Shown here in pieces: positions 1 through 10,920 of a DNA stretch of 64,000 nucleotides (its first letter is position 1; each line of letters opens with the position of its first letter). This stretch comes from Plantago ovata. Taxonomy: Eukaryota > Streptophyta > Magnoliopsida > Lamiales > Plantaginaceae. Where the stretch lies: positions 85,298,753 through 85,362,752 of the forward strand of contig CM051456.1 in NCBI GenBank assembly GCA_028274465.1, in the 5' to 3' direction. The position numbers were made by a program, and so were the translations under genes. The notes under the pieces were generated by a model, which was not told where the DNA came from, ran no database searches, and saw nothing but the letters and a program-made list of their open reading frames with translations.

Positions 1-72
1 AGAGTACTAGTTACTGGATTTTTCTTAATTTAGCATGGTTAATTGCTCATCAAAATTAAAAGTTTCCTAATA
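1..72 (-). repeat. Element A 3' LTR, terminal 72 bases only
   Basis: This matches the end of the element D LTR (29880-29951) and is followed directly by the polypurine tract. The expected terminal CA (plus-strand view) reads TA here. The rest of the LTR is left of the window. Confidence 0.85.
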
Positions 73-87
73 AATTTCCCCCTTTTT
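73..87 (-). other. Element A polypurine tract
   Basis: On the minus strand this reads AAAAAGGGGGAAATT immediately before the 3' LTR, which is the position and composition of a plus-strand priming site. The identical tract is present in element D at 29952-29966. The 250 bases between it and the accessory ORF show no further coding sequence. Confidence 0.85.
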
Positions 88-1894
88 GATGTTAGCAATC
101 CATGGCTAAATTAATTGTTACCCTTTTAGAGGTTTCTGATGTTGAATAAATCAGTTGATTAATTCAAGCATACTTGAATAATTAAACAGTAAGCATAAGT
201 AAATTGCATAATCAAACACCAATAAGAGTCAAAAGTTTCATTGCTGATAGTTATCTTTCAGAAGTTTACATGAAGTAGCAGAGATAACTTAAACAGAATC
301 AGCAAACAAAAACTTTAACAAAAAAACTATTACAGGGAATTAAGCTCTTCCAGAAGATTTTCTCAAAATCTCTCTTACACTCTTCTCAGCAAGTGCAGTA
401 AATTCAACACAGTCCTTTTCGTAGTTTTCCAGAAGCCTACGGACTTGTAGTTGAAGAATTCTTGCGTGTTTGCAGGCAGTATGATGATGCTTTTCAGAAT
501 TCATTTCCATGTAGTGAGTTACCCACAAATGCATGCCCCAATTGCTGGCATGGAGAAGCTGTGTATCTGAAATGCTTTTAGGATGAATCTTTCTTAGCCA
601 GAGAAGATCTTCTTCTTGATCCTTAGCAGTGAGATAGAAGTACTCGTAAGGAATCAATCCAAGTCTCTTCTTTGTTTTCTTGGTTACTGGGTCAGAGTAA
701 TAAGCAATGCCAGGTGGTTTTATCAGATTTGGTTCTTGTTTATAAGTCTTACCAATGGCAGTTCTTCTTACTGAGACCTCAAGATTCAACCATTTCCCAG
801 CAACGTTTCTTGGGAGGGATTCTTCCCTTTGTTTCCTTTCGACCTTAAGTTCAATCCATTTGAACATTTGATTCAATATGGCTGTAGGAAAGAACTCATT
901 CACCAACAAATCTTCCAGCTTTAAGATCCAGCAACCATGAATGTTTCTGATTACATTCTGAGTGGTTTCATCATTACTGGTCTTTGTATATTCGATGCCG
1001 GAGCCAATAGCAATGCTGGCCAGCCTCTTTTCTTCCTGTCTTTGCCTTCTTCTTCTTGATTTAGCATTGTCTTGATCTCTTGCTGAAGAGTCAGACGAGA
1101 AATGCTTTGAGTGGCCAGACGGAGTCAAGGCTGTTAAGGGTCTAGCTCTTATGGCTTGAGATATTGTCTGATTGTCATCATCTTCATTCTGATTTTGATG
1201 ACTTTCAGTATGGCAAAAATCTTGAGTTTCAGCAGCGGTTTTTCTCTTTTTGGTACTTGCTGAATTCAACTCAGATTCTGCTTGCCTTTTTGAACTTTGC
1301 TCTCTTTCGGCAAGAGGTTCTAAGGGCAGTGGCTCATCAACAGTAGGAGGGGTTTGATTTCTCTTTCTGGTATTTTTCTTTTCCCCCTTAGACATGGATT
1401 GCGAGTCTGAGTGCTTGACTTACATCTTCTTCATAACTCTTGTGATAAAGACTGATGTCTTTTTGAGCTATTGTCAGAGTAGTAGTGCGTCTCAGCACTG
1501 TAGCAAAAATTTTTCCAAAATCAAGCGGGCTCTCAGCAAGCAATGCCTCATCTTCTGCTTTGCAGGCATCATGGACTTTCTTCAGTGCCAAAATTCTAGG
1601 AGTAAACTCCTCAACTCTTGGGAACGGCACTAGTTTTGGAGTCAAGGAATGAACTTTCAGTTCTAAAGCAAACTGATCATCCTTTATCAGCAATTCTCCT
1701 CTTAGACCATCGTCTAGATCATTTATGTAATCAGGAGGAGGAATTTGAACCACTTTTGGGTCTCTTTGGATTGTTCATCCTCATTTGCTGATAAGTAGTC
1801 GTCATCCTCAGATTCATCAAGGTCAGCAACCTTGGAACCTAAGTCAGCAGCTTCACTTCCTTTTGGTTGAGTGGTTGATGATGGCAAAACTTCA

Positions 1895-2040
1895 GACTCA
1901 ACAACTGGAGTTTCACCAGTAGTTAGTTTTAATTGAGTTTGAGACTCAATTACTGGAGTTTCACCAGTAGTTAGTTTTAATTGAGTAGTTGCTGAAGGCA
2001 ACGTTTGAGACTGAATAACTGGAGTTTCGCCAGTAGTAAA
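1895..2040 (-). repeat. Short tandem coding repeats (TGETPV units)
   Basis: Two full copies and one partial copy of a unit encoding LKLTTGETPVxES lie in tandem in the accessory ORF. D has the same array at 31980-32128, so the repeats predate both copies. Confidence 0.8.
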
Positions 2041-2957
2041 TGGAAGGGAGGGGACTTCCTTTGTCTTACTCCTGAAGGTTGACCAATTTCTAGATCCTGC
2101 ATATGCCTTGCATGGATCAATAGACTGTTCTGTAGAGCGCGTTGGTAATCTTCATCCACTTCATCATCATCATCAAGGTTTGCATCAGTGACCTTGTCAT
2201 CAGAAATTGGACTCTTGCCATTTTTCAAGGCAGCCCTTTTTCTGGCATATTCTTCTTCAGTATCAGCACCTTGTACAGGTGCTTGAGTTTCAGCAGTAGG
2301 AGCAGGTTGAGATTCATGCTGAGGTTGTGGTTGTTCAGCTTGCTGATTTTCTGGTTGAACATTTTCAGCAACTGTCAACTTTAATCCTCCAGCATCAGGA
2401 CTTGGACCTTTATTGTCATCATCATCATCTTTCTTGTCCTTGGAATCTTTCCCTTCATCATCACTGGGATCAGTGGGAATGTTCTCATCTTCTTCCTCTT
2501 CATCATCATCGGTCAGAATTACTAACTCGAGGTGCTTGTACAAAGCAACACTCGTCATTTCCTCTTCCTCATTGATTTTGTGGGGATCAGCCACCACGGG
2601 TACAAAGAAACCCTTGAGCATCACAGCTTGTTCAGCTGGAGAGGCACTCTTGAATTTGGCCTTCATATTCTCTTTGATTTGAGGAATCAGATTCGAGCTC
2701 ATTTGCTGACAATATGTCATTTCTTCCGGGAGGATGGAGTGAACGAATGTCTCGAGCTTCAGCAGAGAAGATCTCTTTTTCTCATTTGAAAGATGAAGAT
2801 GGAGATCAGAGAAGTCCATTCGCCTATATCTTTGCCAGTTGCTGACGGACTTAGCAACTCTTGACAAAGTTGTCTTTTTGAAGTTCAAGTACAGTTCCTC
2901 AGAACTCACTTGTTGATCTTCACGGATGAGCACCACTTCAGTGGTCTCCTTTTGAGC

Positions 2958-3032
2958 CTGAAAAAGAACGAAATTTAGATCAGGATTGGTTTGGATAATT
3001 GCTTTAGAGTTCAAAGCTGAAACATGAATTAC
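2958..3032 (-). other. Intron-like segment 3 in the element A accessory ORF
   Basis: 75 nt, minus strand, bounded TAG|GTAATTCATG ... TTCTTTTTCAG|GCTC with a strong pyrimidine tract. The codon just before the donor is TAG here, where D has CAG, so read-through translation would stop exactly at the junction. Counterparts are at 33049-33123 and 63553-63627. Confidence 0.6.
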
Positions 3033-3110
3033 CTACTGAGATTCAGCAAGCTCATGTTGTACAATTTCCATTACTTGAGGAGCTTGAGTAGCATCCTCCA
3101 TTTGTTCATC

Positions 3111-3182
3111 CTGAAACAAATTTGAGTTAGATACAAGTACTAAGCTGTCAAACTTAGTTTTATTACCAAAAACATTAACTAC
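3111..3182 (-). other. Intron-like segment 2 in the element A accessory ORF
   Basis: 72 nt, minus strand, bounded CAG|GTAGTTAATG ... TTTGTTTCAG|GATG. No in-frame stop, length a multiple of three, AT-rich. Counterparts are at 33202-33273 (72 nt) and 63370-63456 (87 nt). Confidence 0.6.
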
Positions 3183-3251
3183 CTGCTGAGCATGAAGTGT
3201 TGATTCTGGTGCAGAGGCTTCAGCAACCATCTGACTTGCATCTTGAGAAGT

Positions 3252-3326
3252 CTGTAGAGATAATGTAATATTAGCAAAAGAATAAGTTTCAGAATTTGAA
3301 GGTTTACTGATGGTTGAATTAACTAC
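3252..3326 (-). other. Intron-like segment 1 in the element A accessory ORF
   Basis: 75 nt, minus strand, bounded CAG|GTAGTT ... TCTCTACAG|ACT. It is AT-rich against its flanks, contains no stop and is a multiple of three, so it can be read through as protein. The same segment with the same length occurs in D (33343-33417) and B (63226-63300). Confidence 0.6.
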
Positions 3327-5551
3327 CTGCTGGAGAAGGACAGGTTGTGGCTCAGTCCTTTCAGCATTAACAACTTCTTCATTTTCCGGGACTGTTTCTT
3401 CAGCAGACTTCTTGTTTTTCTCTGTTTGAGAAAGCTGCGCGGTTTCAGCAATCTCCCTTGTCTCTGAAATTACAAGTTGAGCAGAAGCATCTTGACCTTT
3501 AAGTTCACTGCTTGTCATGAAGACATCAATGGATTTGTTGGATGATTCTTCAATCTCCAACTCCATTTGTTGGCTTATAGCTTCCAGTACAAGCTGGACT
3601 TTGTCGATTGATGTCTTTGGTGAACTTGGGCCAGTATTCTCAGCATCACGAGATGCGTCATTGAATAGTGCTTCTTGTGTTTCAGCAACTTCTGGAACTT
3701 GAACCATTGCTGTCAAAACAACTGGTTCTTCAGCAACCGGGGTTTCAGAAACCGGGGTTTCAGCAACTTGATGAGTTGCTTGTTCAACAACCATCTTTTC
3801 AGCAGCATCAGCAAGTGCCGCACTTTGCAGATCAGCAACAATATCACTTGCTGGTTCCAGAGTTAGATCATTTGGATTATCTACAATGTAGATATCTGGG
3901 ACTTGGGCAGGAATTTCATTTCCACTGCCTTGTGGTCTGTTCTCAGTAGAAGGATCAACGTTGAGTCGATCATTGAAGGCTTCCGCAAACACTTCAATGT
4001 TGCTGACATAGGCTTCAGTAACCACCTTGTCAACATCTACTGGCAAATGCGTTTCAGCATTTGTCTGGGAATTGTCTGAGAGGTCATGGACAACAGGAAC
4101 TGACTTGCGAGCCAGTGTTTTCTTCCTTGTGTTGCCGGTCCTTTTCCTCTTCGGTACGGGGTTTGCTATGACGCTGCAGTCTGAGCGTCATTATCAGCTT
4201 TCCTCTTTTTCTTTTTAGATTTCTCCAGTGTCCCAGAGGCGTCAGTAGTTGCATTTTCAGCAACGGCTGTTGTACATGTACCTTGTTGATCAACTACAGC
4301 AGTTTCATTTTTGTCACCACCATCTACAACAGTTTCATCTCTAAGTTGTTGAGTGGTGACATCTGCAGCTGTTGTATACCTTTCTTGCTGGCTTGTGCTG
4401 ACAACATTTGCAGCTGTTGTCTTCTTTGATTTTTCTAGTTTCTTGCCAGAAGTCTTAGGTACATTCTGCTTGTAGAATGATCTTCCCACATTGCATACAG
4501 ACTTCTTGATTGGTAGTGGGTTTCTCAGCTGAATCTTGAAATGTTCAAGGATGTAGCATATCTTGATTCCATACATAACTGGAAAGGAAGGTGAGACCTT
4601 GTTGTCTTCTACCTTTACCTTAAACTTAGTAACACAATCAACAAGCCTGTTGAAAATGTACTTAGCCCAGTTAAGTTCTGTTTTATTTTCATGGATATGC
4701 ATCAGCAGCGACCATCTTCTCAGGCCTACTTGGTCAATTCCTCCAACTTGGGAGTCAAGAACTTTTATCAGTAGCAGAGCTACTAGACCAAGTGAATGGC
4801 AGAGATGCTTTCTCTTAACGTGCTTTGTCCAAGTCACGGGAGCAATCTCGCCTTTCTTCATTTTCTCATTTCTGACGTCACTGTAGAAAGCTTCAATTTC
4901 TTCGTCAGTGGCAGTAACATCATCTTCAGTTCCAGTGGTTGGAATCTGAAATATTTCCGCTAAATCAGTCCATTTCAGGACGATTTGCGTGTTCTGAACT
5001 GTAGTAAAGATCACTTTTTCAGTGACTCCTTTACTATCAGTAAGGCACTGGATTTCTGCATTGTTGTAGAATTCCATTGTATCTATCATGCTCACTTGCT
5101 TAGTGCGAGCAGATATAAAGTTCATGAGGCCTTGCTACTTGATAAACTCAAGCGCGTCTTCATTCTCGTCATCGAGTTCTTGTTCATAGAAGTACCTAAT
5201 GTACTTCTCCTTTGCAAAACCACCCCATTGCATCAACATCTCACACTTTGCAGTGTCAAGATATGACGGAGGCATAGGTTTTTCCGATATTCTATTGTTT
5301 TTCAACACAACTTTCGTTGTGTTTGTTGCCGGAGTAGTCACCGGAGCAGTGCGTATCTCAACACTGTCTACCTTAGATGACTTTGAGGACTTAGAAGACT
5401 GTCTCTTTGGTGCCATTTCTTTTATAGAGAAGAAAAAATGTGTACGAAAAGAGAAAGTTTGCTTTTTGACCGGAGGTACAGTAGATTCAGGCTAAAATTT
5501 GCAGTGAAAGGAAATGTGAGTTAAAGAATTTTGTCATTTCTCTAACTCCTT

Positions 5552-5560
5552 CTTTATATA
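5552..5560 (-). promoter_or_regulatory. TATA box upstream of the element A accessory ORF
   Basis: TATATAAAG on the minus strand, about 136 nt before the ATG at 5416. The box and the following leader are conserved in D (35621-35629) and, diverged, in B (TATAAATA at 61161). This suggests a separate promoter for this ORF. Confidence 0.55.
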
Positions 5561-5949
5561 GTGTCTCTGATGTGTGAGAAACTCAATTGATTTGAGCTCT
5601 CAGCAAGGGTAAAACAGAGAAACACAGGCGTTAGTGGAGCCTTTGCATTGAATGCGTACTGGCCCCCTAACTAAAACCGTCAGAGCACTCTCTCTCTTTG
5701 TTTTGTTAGCCGTTAGATTAGTAACTCCTTTTAATCAATGGCCACGATTGAATTTTATGTCATGATTATTACGAGTTTATCTGTGCCCGTTTAACATCAC
5801 AAATTGATTTTACCGAGTTTTAAGGGATTAGATTGCTTGCTGAAATAGACAAGAATCTTTTCAGCGAGCTTGCATAAATAGCCTAGGTACTTGCTGAAAG
5901 TTCCCCCTTACTTAGATATCTCGTATTTTCTTAAGTTTAAAAGATATTT

Positions 5950-6199
5950 CTGAGTTCCCGTATCAGTAAATACTTTTGTACTTGAGATATCCTTTGGTAA
6001 AATTTGAGATATGAGTTTTGCTCTTTTTCTGAGTTCCCGTCTCAGAATATTCCCTTGATACTTGAATACCTGTTTCAGTATCTTTGATTGTCTGAATGCC
6101 TGTTTCAGCAAACATATAGTGATTTATCATTTCTTAGAAGAAATCAGTGGACGGGGCTTTTAAACAAGAATACTTTGGCTTGCTGAATACCTGTTTCAC
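5950..6199 (-). repeat. Hairpin array between pol and accessory ORF, element A
   Basis: Five 17-nt hairpins start at 5950, 6029, 6062, 6092 and 6183. The element-sense consensus is CTGAR, a 7-nt loop of type ACRGGNA, then YTCAG. Arms switch together between CTGAA/TTCAG and CTGAG/CTCAG. Two copies have one imperfect arm. Confidence 0.75.
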
Positions 6200-6219
6200 C
6201 ATTCTGCCAGATGTATCCT

Positions 6220-6809
6220 TTATTGAGGTAGTTCAATCAATCCAAGGTTATACCTTAGCATTGCGAACCTATTATCTGGTAGGGGCTTGGTAAAGATGTC
6301 AGCAAGCTGATCATCAGTGCCTATTTTCACAACCTCATTATCTCCTTTTTCCACATGATCTCTTATGAAATGATGTCTAATATCAATGTGCTTAGTCCTA
6401 GAGTGAAACTTAGGATTTTGCATGATAGCAATAGCACTTGTATTATCACAAAAGATTGGTGTTTTCTTTGCAGAAATACCATAATCTCTTAATTGTTGCT
6501 GAATCCATAGGATTTGAGCTGTGCAACAACCAGCTGCAATGTATTCAGATTTAGTGGATGAATTGGCAACACAAGTTTGTTTCTTGCTGAACCATGATAT
6601 TAATCTAGTACCCAGAAACTGACAAGTTCCAGAGGTACTTTTTCTATCAAGAGTTGATCCTCCATGATCAGCATCAGAATAACCAACCAATTCTAGTCCA
6701 GAATCTTTAGGATACCATAATCCAACATTGATTGTACCTTTGACATATTTGAGTATCTTGATTGCCTTTTTGTAGTGTGATTCTCTTGGATCAGATTGGA
6801 ATCTTGCAC
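6220..6809 (-). pseudogene. Element A pol, RNase H part
   Basis: Minus-strand copia RNase H with the hallmarks GYSDADHGG, STSGTCQFLG, SKSEYIAA, FCDNTSAI and the C-terminal LADIFTKPLP, ending at a TAA at 6220. The domain would degrade the RNA strand of the RNA/DNA hybrid during reverse transcription. Its upstream junction to the RT part is interrupted at 6810 by a solo LTR; the residues that appear to precede it are read from that LTR and are not part of the protein. No stop occurs inside this segment. Confidence 0.9.
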
Positions 6810-7673
6810 ACACATGATGAACGTGGAATTGTCGGTCCCAATTAATCAAATAAATTTGTTATTTAGCCAAAGACAATTCACAACTACAACGAAAACCGTA
6901 GTGTAGCAGTAGAATAACCTCGAGTGTCGATCTCTAAGGACTATAACTAGCTTTATCTAATTTAATTAAAGAATATAAAAATAGCAGACGGTATAGCAAA
7001 GGTTTTTCTAACAGATAATGGAGATTGGTGGTAGTATGGTCCTTCAAAGCATAACGGGTTAATAATCATGCGTAAATTCCTCGGTCTTGCATGGAGATCT
7101 TTGATCAATGAATTCTCCTGTTGCAATTATCAAACACTACGAAGATATAGATTCTGATAGGTCATAGACTATTGTCCAATTGTGTTCCGTAATTATTCAA
7201 CACTACGAAGATATAGATTCTGATAGGTCAAAGACTATTGTCCAATTGTGTGCAATTATTAATCAACAATACGAAGATAGAGATTCTGAAAGATCAAAGA
7301 AATAAAGCAATAACACGGAGTATAATGCGCGATATAGCCATTAGCATAATTATCAACCCTTCGCTAAGAATTCACATACTACCACCAACGATAAGTTTAG
7401 CTACTCATAGTTGTCATGCAATCAACAGAAATCATAGAAGAAAACATGTCGAAAGATATATAAAAATAAGTAGAAAAACTGTAAGATACAATGTTACCGA
7501 AGGTTGTCAGTCTCCGAAGAATCGCGATCTTACAAGCTCCAAACTGCTATGAAAAAGTATCTCCTAAGCTATGAACCCCCAGAACAAGCTCTGGGAAGTT
7601 CCTACCTAAAACTACAGAGAAAGGTGAGAGAATAGGTTTGAAAAAGTATGAAAACGGAGAAAAACTGAGCAAC

Positions 7674-7681
7674 TATATATA
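7674..7681 (-). promoter_or_regulatory. TATA box of solo LTR H
   Basis: TATATATA at the position conserved in all C/G-type LTRs, with the GC-rich palindrome array just upstream in element sense. Confidence 0.55.
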
Positions 7682-7692
7682 GTGTTTGAATT

Positions 7693-7775
7693 AGTGTGGG
7701 GCGAAGGGCCCCACACATCGGGCGAGTCGCCTGGTGTGGGGCGATTCGTCCCACATCTCGGGCGATTCGCCCGGG
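7693..7775. repeat. GC-rich palindrome array in solo LTR H
   Basis: Four consecutive imperfect palindromes built round a GGGCGA/TCGCCC core. Arms differ from unit to unit (GTGTGGGG.. against CGGGCGA..) while each unit stays self-complementary. Confidence 0.8.
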
Positions 7776-8134
7776 AGAAAAACTCGGGATTTTGCGCGTT
7801 TTCGACGCGTTTTTGGATTTCTTCACCTTTTCGGACTCGGTTTCTGACTTCTAGTGGCCTTCTAACCTCCAGATTCGACCCCTAGACTTCAAATCCTATC
7901 CGGAAACCTTCAGATACTCCAAATAAGCTTTTGGAACACCAATTCCTTGTCAACTTCAATATAATTGCCCGGAAAACCTCGTTTTTCAACCAAAACCTGT
8001 AAAATAAAAACTAAAGGGAAACGTGACACTATTCTAATAAAATGCACTAAAATATAGCTAAGTTAACATAGAGGATAGCTAAAATAGGTGAAAAAGACTC
8101 AAATGAAAGTGTAAAATACACATTCATCAACACA

Positions 8135-9050
8135 CAAACAGCATACTGAATGTCAGGTCTACTTGCTGTTAAATACAACAAGGAACCAATGAGCTTCCTA
8201 TACTTGTGTTCTTCAACACTTTTATCCTCTTTAGTATAGCCCAATTTGGTACCAACACCCAATCCTAGGAAGTAATTCTAAACTTTAGGAGCATTTCTTT
8301 CGCATACTTTGCTTGATTTATGAATATTCCATCTTTGAGTTGCTTGACTTGCAATCCTAGGAAGTAATTCAATTTTCCCATCATACTCATTTCAAACTTG
8401 TTTGTCATGAGTTTGGCAAAATCATCACAAAGTTGCTTGTCCATAGATCCAAAAATTATGTCATCCACATAAATTTGAACTAAGAGTATTTTACCATCAT
8501 GGTTCATGGTAAATAAGGTTTTGTCAACTTCACCTTTCTTGAAACCATTTTCCAGCAAGAACTTAGCCAAGGTATCATACCATGCTCTTGGTGCTTGCTT
8601 TAGACCATATACAGCTTTCTGAAGCTTGTATACCATCTTGATTTCTTGGGGAAGTTCAAAGCCAGGGGGTTGTTCTAGGTAGACTTCTTCAGCAAGTTCA
8701 CCATTCAAGAATGCACTTTTAACATCCATTTGGTAAACAATGAAGTCATTGTGAGCAGCAAAGGCCAAGAAAAGCCTAATTGCATCCAATCTTGCAACTG
8801 GTGCATAAGACTCATCATAGTCCAATCCTTCAGTCTGACAGTAACATTGAGCAACTAATCGTGCTTTATTTCATGTTACTTCACAAGACTCACTCAGCTT
8901 GTTTCTGAACACCCACTTTGTACCAATAGCTTTCTTGCCTTCAACAAGTGGTACAAGTTTCCAAACTTTGTTCCTTTCGAATTGATCCAGTTCTTCTTGC
9001 GTTGCCTTTATCCATTCAGAATGCTTTAAAGCTTCTTCTATGGTTTTAGG
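8135..9050 (-). pseudogene. Element A pol, reverse transcriptase part
   Basis: Copia RT on the minus strand: [31 protein letters not shown] and the catalytic YVDDI are all visible between about 8265 and 8900. The reading frame is broken near 8826-9050. Near 8256-8290 the original bases are replaced by a short copy of nearby sequence. The segment continues into RNase H after the solo LTR. It would copy element RNA into DNA but cannot be translated intact here. Confidence 0.9.
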
Positions 9051-10470
9051 TTCAATTTCTGAAACAAAACAAGATGCTTGATTTGAACAATGATTCTACT
9101 TCTACGACAGTTGCTTCTTCAACAAGTCCATGAGTAGTTTTGGATCTAGTCACTTGGCGTTTATTAATATCGCCAATCATATCCGTAGAGGGATGATCTC
9201 TAATCCATTTATTAACAGGTTTTCTGCTTGTTGGATCTGGATATGTTTGCTCATCAGCATGTGACTCTTCAGTATGTACTTGTTCAGTACTACTAGGATT
9301 TTGTGTCTCTGCTGAGATTGGTTCATCAGCAACTGCTTGTTCAGCATTGCTTGATTGAGGTAGCTCATCAACAGGCACTGGAGATTGCTTAATTTCAGCA
9401 ACTTCCGGAGCAACTGCGTCTTTTGCTGGAAATTCTTTGTCGTGAACTATATTTATCTTGTCATGACTTGGGTGAGGAGAGTCATTGTCAGAATCATCAT
9501 TTAGTTCAATTGACTTGATTTGCCTAGCATTAGATTCAGTTCTTTGCTCATGTATGATTAACTTTTTCATACATTCTGATATTTCTTCTTCAACAGGCAC
9601 TCCTTGTGTCTTTTCATAGAATACAACATGCACTGATTCTTCAATCTTTTGTGCCTTTTTGTTGTAAACTCTATAATCTTTACTATGCAAGGAGTAACCG
9701 AGAAATTTCACTTCATCTGCCTTTGGTTGAAATGTTCTTAGGTATTCTCTACCATTATTAAGAACGAAACACTTGCAACCAAATACTCTTAGATGAGTGA
9801 TGTTAGGAGGTCTTCCAACAAACAATTCATAAGGAGTTTTGTTGTATTCCTTAGTAATCAAACATCTGTTTTGAGTATAACAGGCGGTATTAATCGCTTC
9901 AACCCAGTAAGCCTCACTTATTTCAGTGTCAGCAAGCATTGTTCTTTCGGCTTCTTTCAGGGTACGATTCTTCCGTTCAGCAACACCGTTTTGCTGTGGT
10001 GTTCTTACTGAGGATAACTGATGTTGTATACCTTTTGAGGTACAATATTCAGTTATGTACTGGTTTACAAACTCAGTACCATGGTCTGTCCTTATGACTT
10101 TTACCTTGTCATTTTTCATGACTTCAAGCTTATTCAGCAAGTTAGGTATTTCAGTCCTTGTTTCAGATTTGTGCTTGATGAATACTACCCAAGTGAATCT
10201 TGAATAGTCATCCACCACGACCAGACCATACTTCTTACCAGCATAGCTTGTTGAAGACGATTCAAAGAAGTCCATGTGTAAGAGTTGTAAAGGTTTTGTA
10301 GTTGACAGTACTGCCTTGTTCTTGACAGAGGATTTGGTTTGCTTCCCTTGCTGACATGCATTGCAAACACCATCCTTCTTAAAAGTAACCTTAGGTAATC
10401 CAACTAAAAGTGCCTTTTTAGACAGCTTATTCAGCGTCTTGAAGTTTAGATGACTTCTTCGTTTATGCCA
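9051..10470 (-). pseudogene. Element A pol, integrase part
   Basis: The minus strand shows the end of the zinc-binding GAG-pre-integrase region (CNACQQGKQ) and then the DDE core: VVDDYSRFTW (first D), RTDHGTEF (second D) and NGVAERKNRT (E). The family's usual motif GCKCFV follows, and then a long Glu/Pro/Ala-rich tail with weak conservation. A long open stretch (9052-10275) covers core and tail; the pre-integrase part is in another frame, so at least one frameshift separates them. The enzyme would insert element cDNA into chromosomes. Confidence 0.9.
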
Positions 10471-10473
10471 TAA

Positions 10474-10917
10474 CTATGCTTTTTCAGCAAGGCAATCATG
10501 ATCTGAGACAAGGCATTTTTCAACGATTGCTGAGGACCAATCTACGGTGTACAAGCCTCCTGATCTTCTTGCAATCATAATTACCTTTTTAGTCTCGAAA
10601 TCTATAAGTTTACATTCATCACTTTTGATTTTGATGAAGTATCCTTTGTCAGCAAACTGACTCATGCTGAAAAGGTTAAACTTAAGATTTTTGACATAAA
10701 GAACTCCAGTAATGGTTATGCATCCTAACTTCACGTCACCATATCCTTTTGTAGAACCGGAGCCTCCACCAGCAAACCTTATTGTTGGACCTTTAGACCA
10801 CCGTCTATAGTTTATAAGGTTATTCTTGTTGCCCGTCATGTGCTTTCCACAACCACTATCAAAGTGCCAGATTGCATCGTTTGTCTTCGTGGCTGAAGTC
10901 TGCACAATCAAGAGCAA
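10474..10917 (-). pseudogene. Element A pol, aspartic protease part
   Basis: The motif WHFDSGCGKHMTG is the copia protease active-site signature (DSG). The open stretch also covers the linker towards integrase (LFSMSQFADKG, ARRSGGLYTVD). The protease would cut the gag-pol polyprotein. Upstream and downstream frames are disrupted. Confidence 0.88.
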
Positions 10918-10920
10918 ACA

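Larger units (their letters stand above)
340..5416 (-). pseudogene. Element A accessory ORF in the envelope position, degenerate
   Basis: The start is the ATG at 5416 (MAPKRQ), the same start as in D and B. The product would be about 1,700 residues: a Ser/Lys-rich N-terminus; a conserved globular block of about 250 residues with motifs such as MEFYNNAEIQ and LKWTDLAEIFQIP; a long Glu/Ala/Val-rich disordered middle; an acidic Asp/Glu run; short TGETPV repeats; and a conserved basic C-terminal block. I see no convincing membrane segment. The globular block resembles the 'putative plant transposon protein' family (PF20167-like), a tentative call. Copy A has several stops and frameshifts and, near 1390, lacks a stretch of about 75 residues that D retains, so it is not translatable as one chain. 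Three intron-like segments lie inside. Confidence 0.75.
6815..8129 (-). mobile_element. Solo LTR H of the C/G gypsy-type family
   Basis: This 1,315-bp block runs from TGATGAAC to ATTCATCA, the same termini as the LTRs of C and G, and is flanked by ACACA on both sides (6810-6814 and 8130-8134). No polypurine tract, PBS or internal sequence follows, so it is a solo LTR left by LTR-LTR recombination. It separates the RNase H and RT parts of element A. Orientation follows the match to the minus-strand elements C and G. Confidence 0.93.

Noticed and set aside
2142..2682. Plus-strand Ser/His/Phe-rich ORFs opposite the accessory ORF (also 32191-32773)
   Set aside because: They are antisense shadows of the acidic Asp/Glu and Gln-rich coding stretch.
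340..5416. True viral envelope glycoprotein
   Set aside because: No signal peptide, no convincing membrane segments and no cysteine-rich ectodomain; only the position after pol is envelope-like.
5950..6199. CRISPR-like array
   Set aside because: Short hairpins with variable spacing in a plant retrotransposon; units vary and spacers are neither uniform nor unique.
7238..7552. Plus-strand ORF of about 103 codons, also in G LTRs (47503-47814, 59681-59992)
   Set aside because: It is antisense within the LTR of closely related copies, truncated in C, with composition of non-coding DNA; openness by descent is enough.
6815..8129. Truncated full element of the C/G family in A
   Set aside because: Both LTR termini and identical TSDs are present with no internal sequence; a solo LTR explains it fully.
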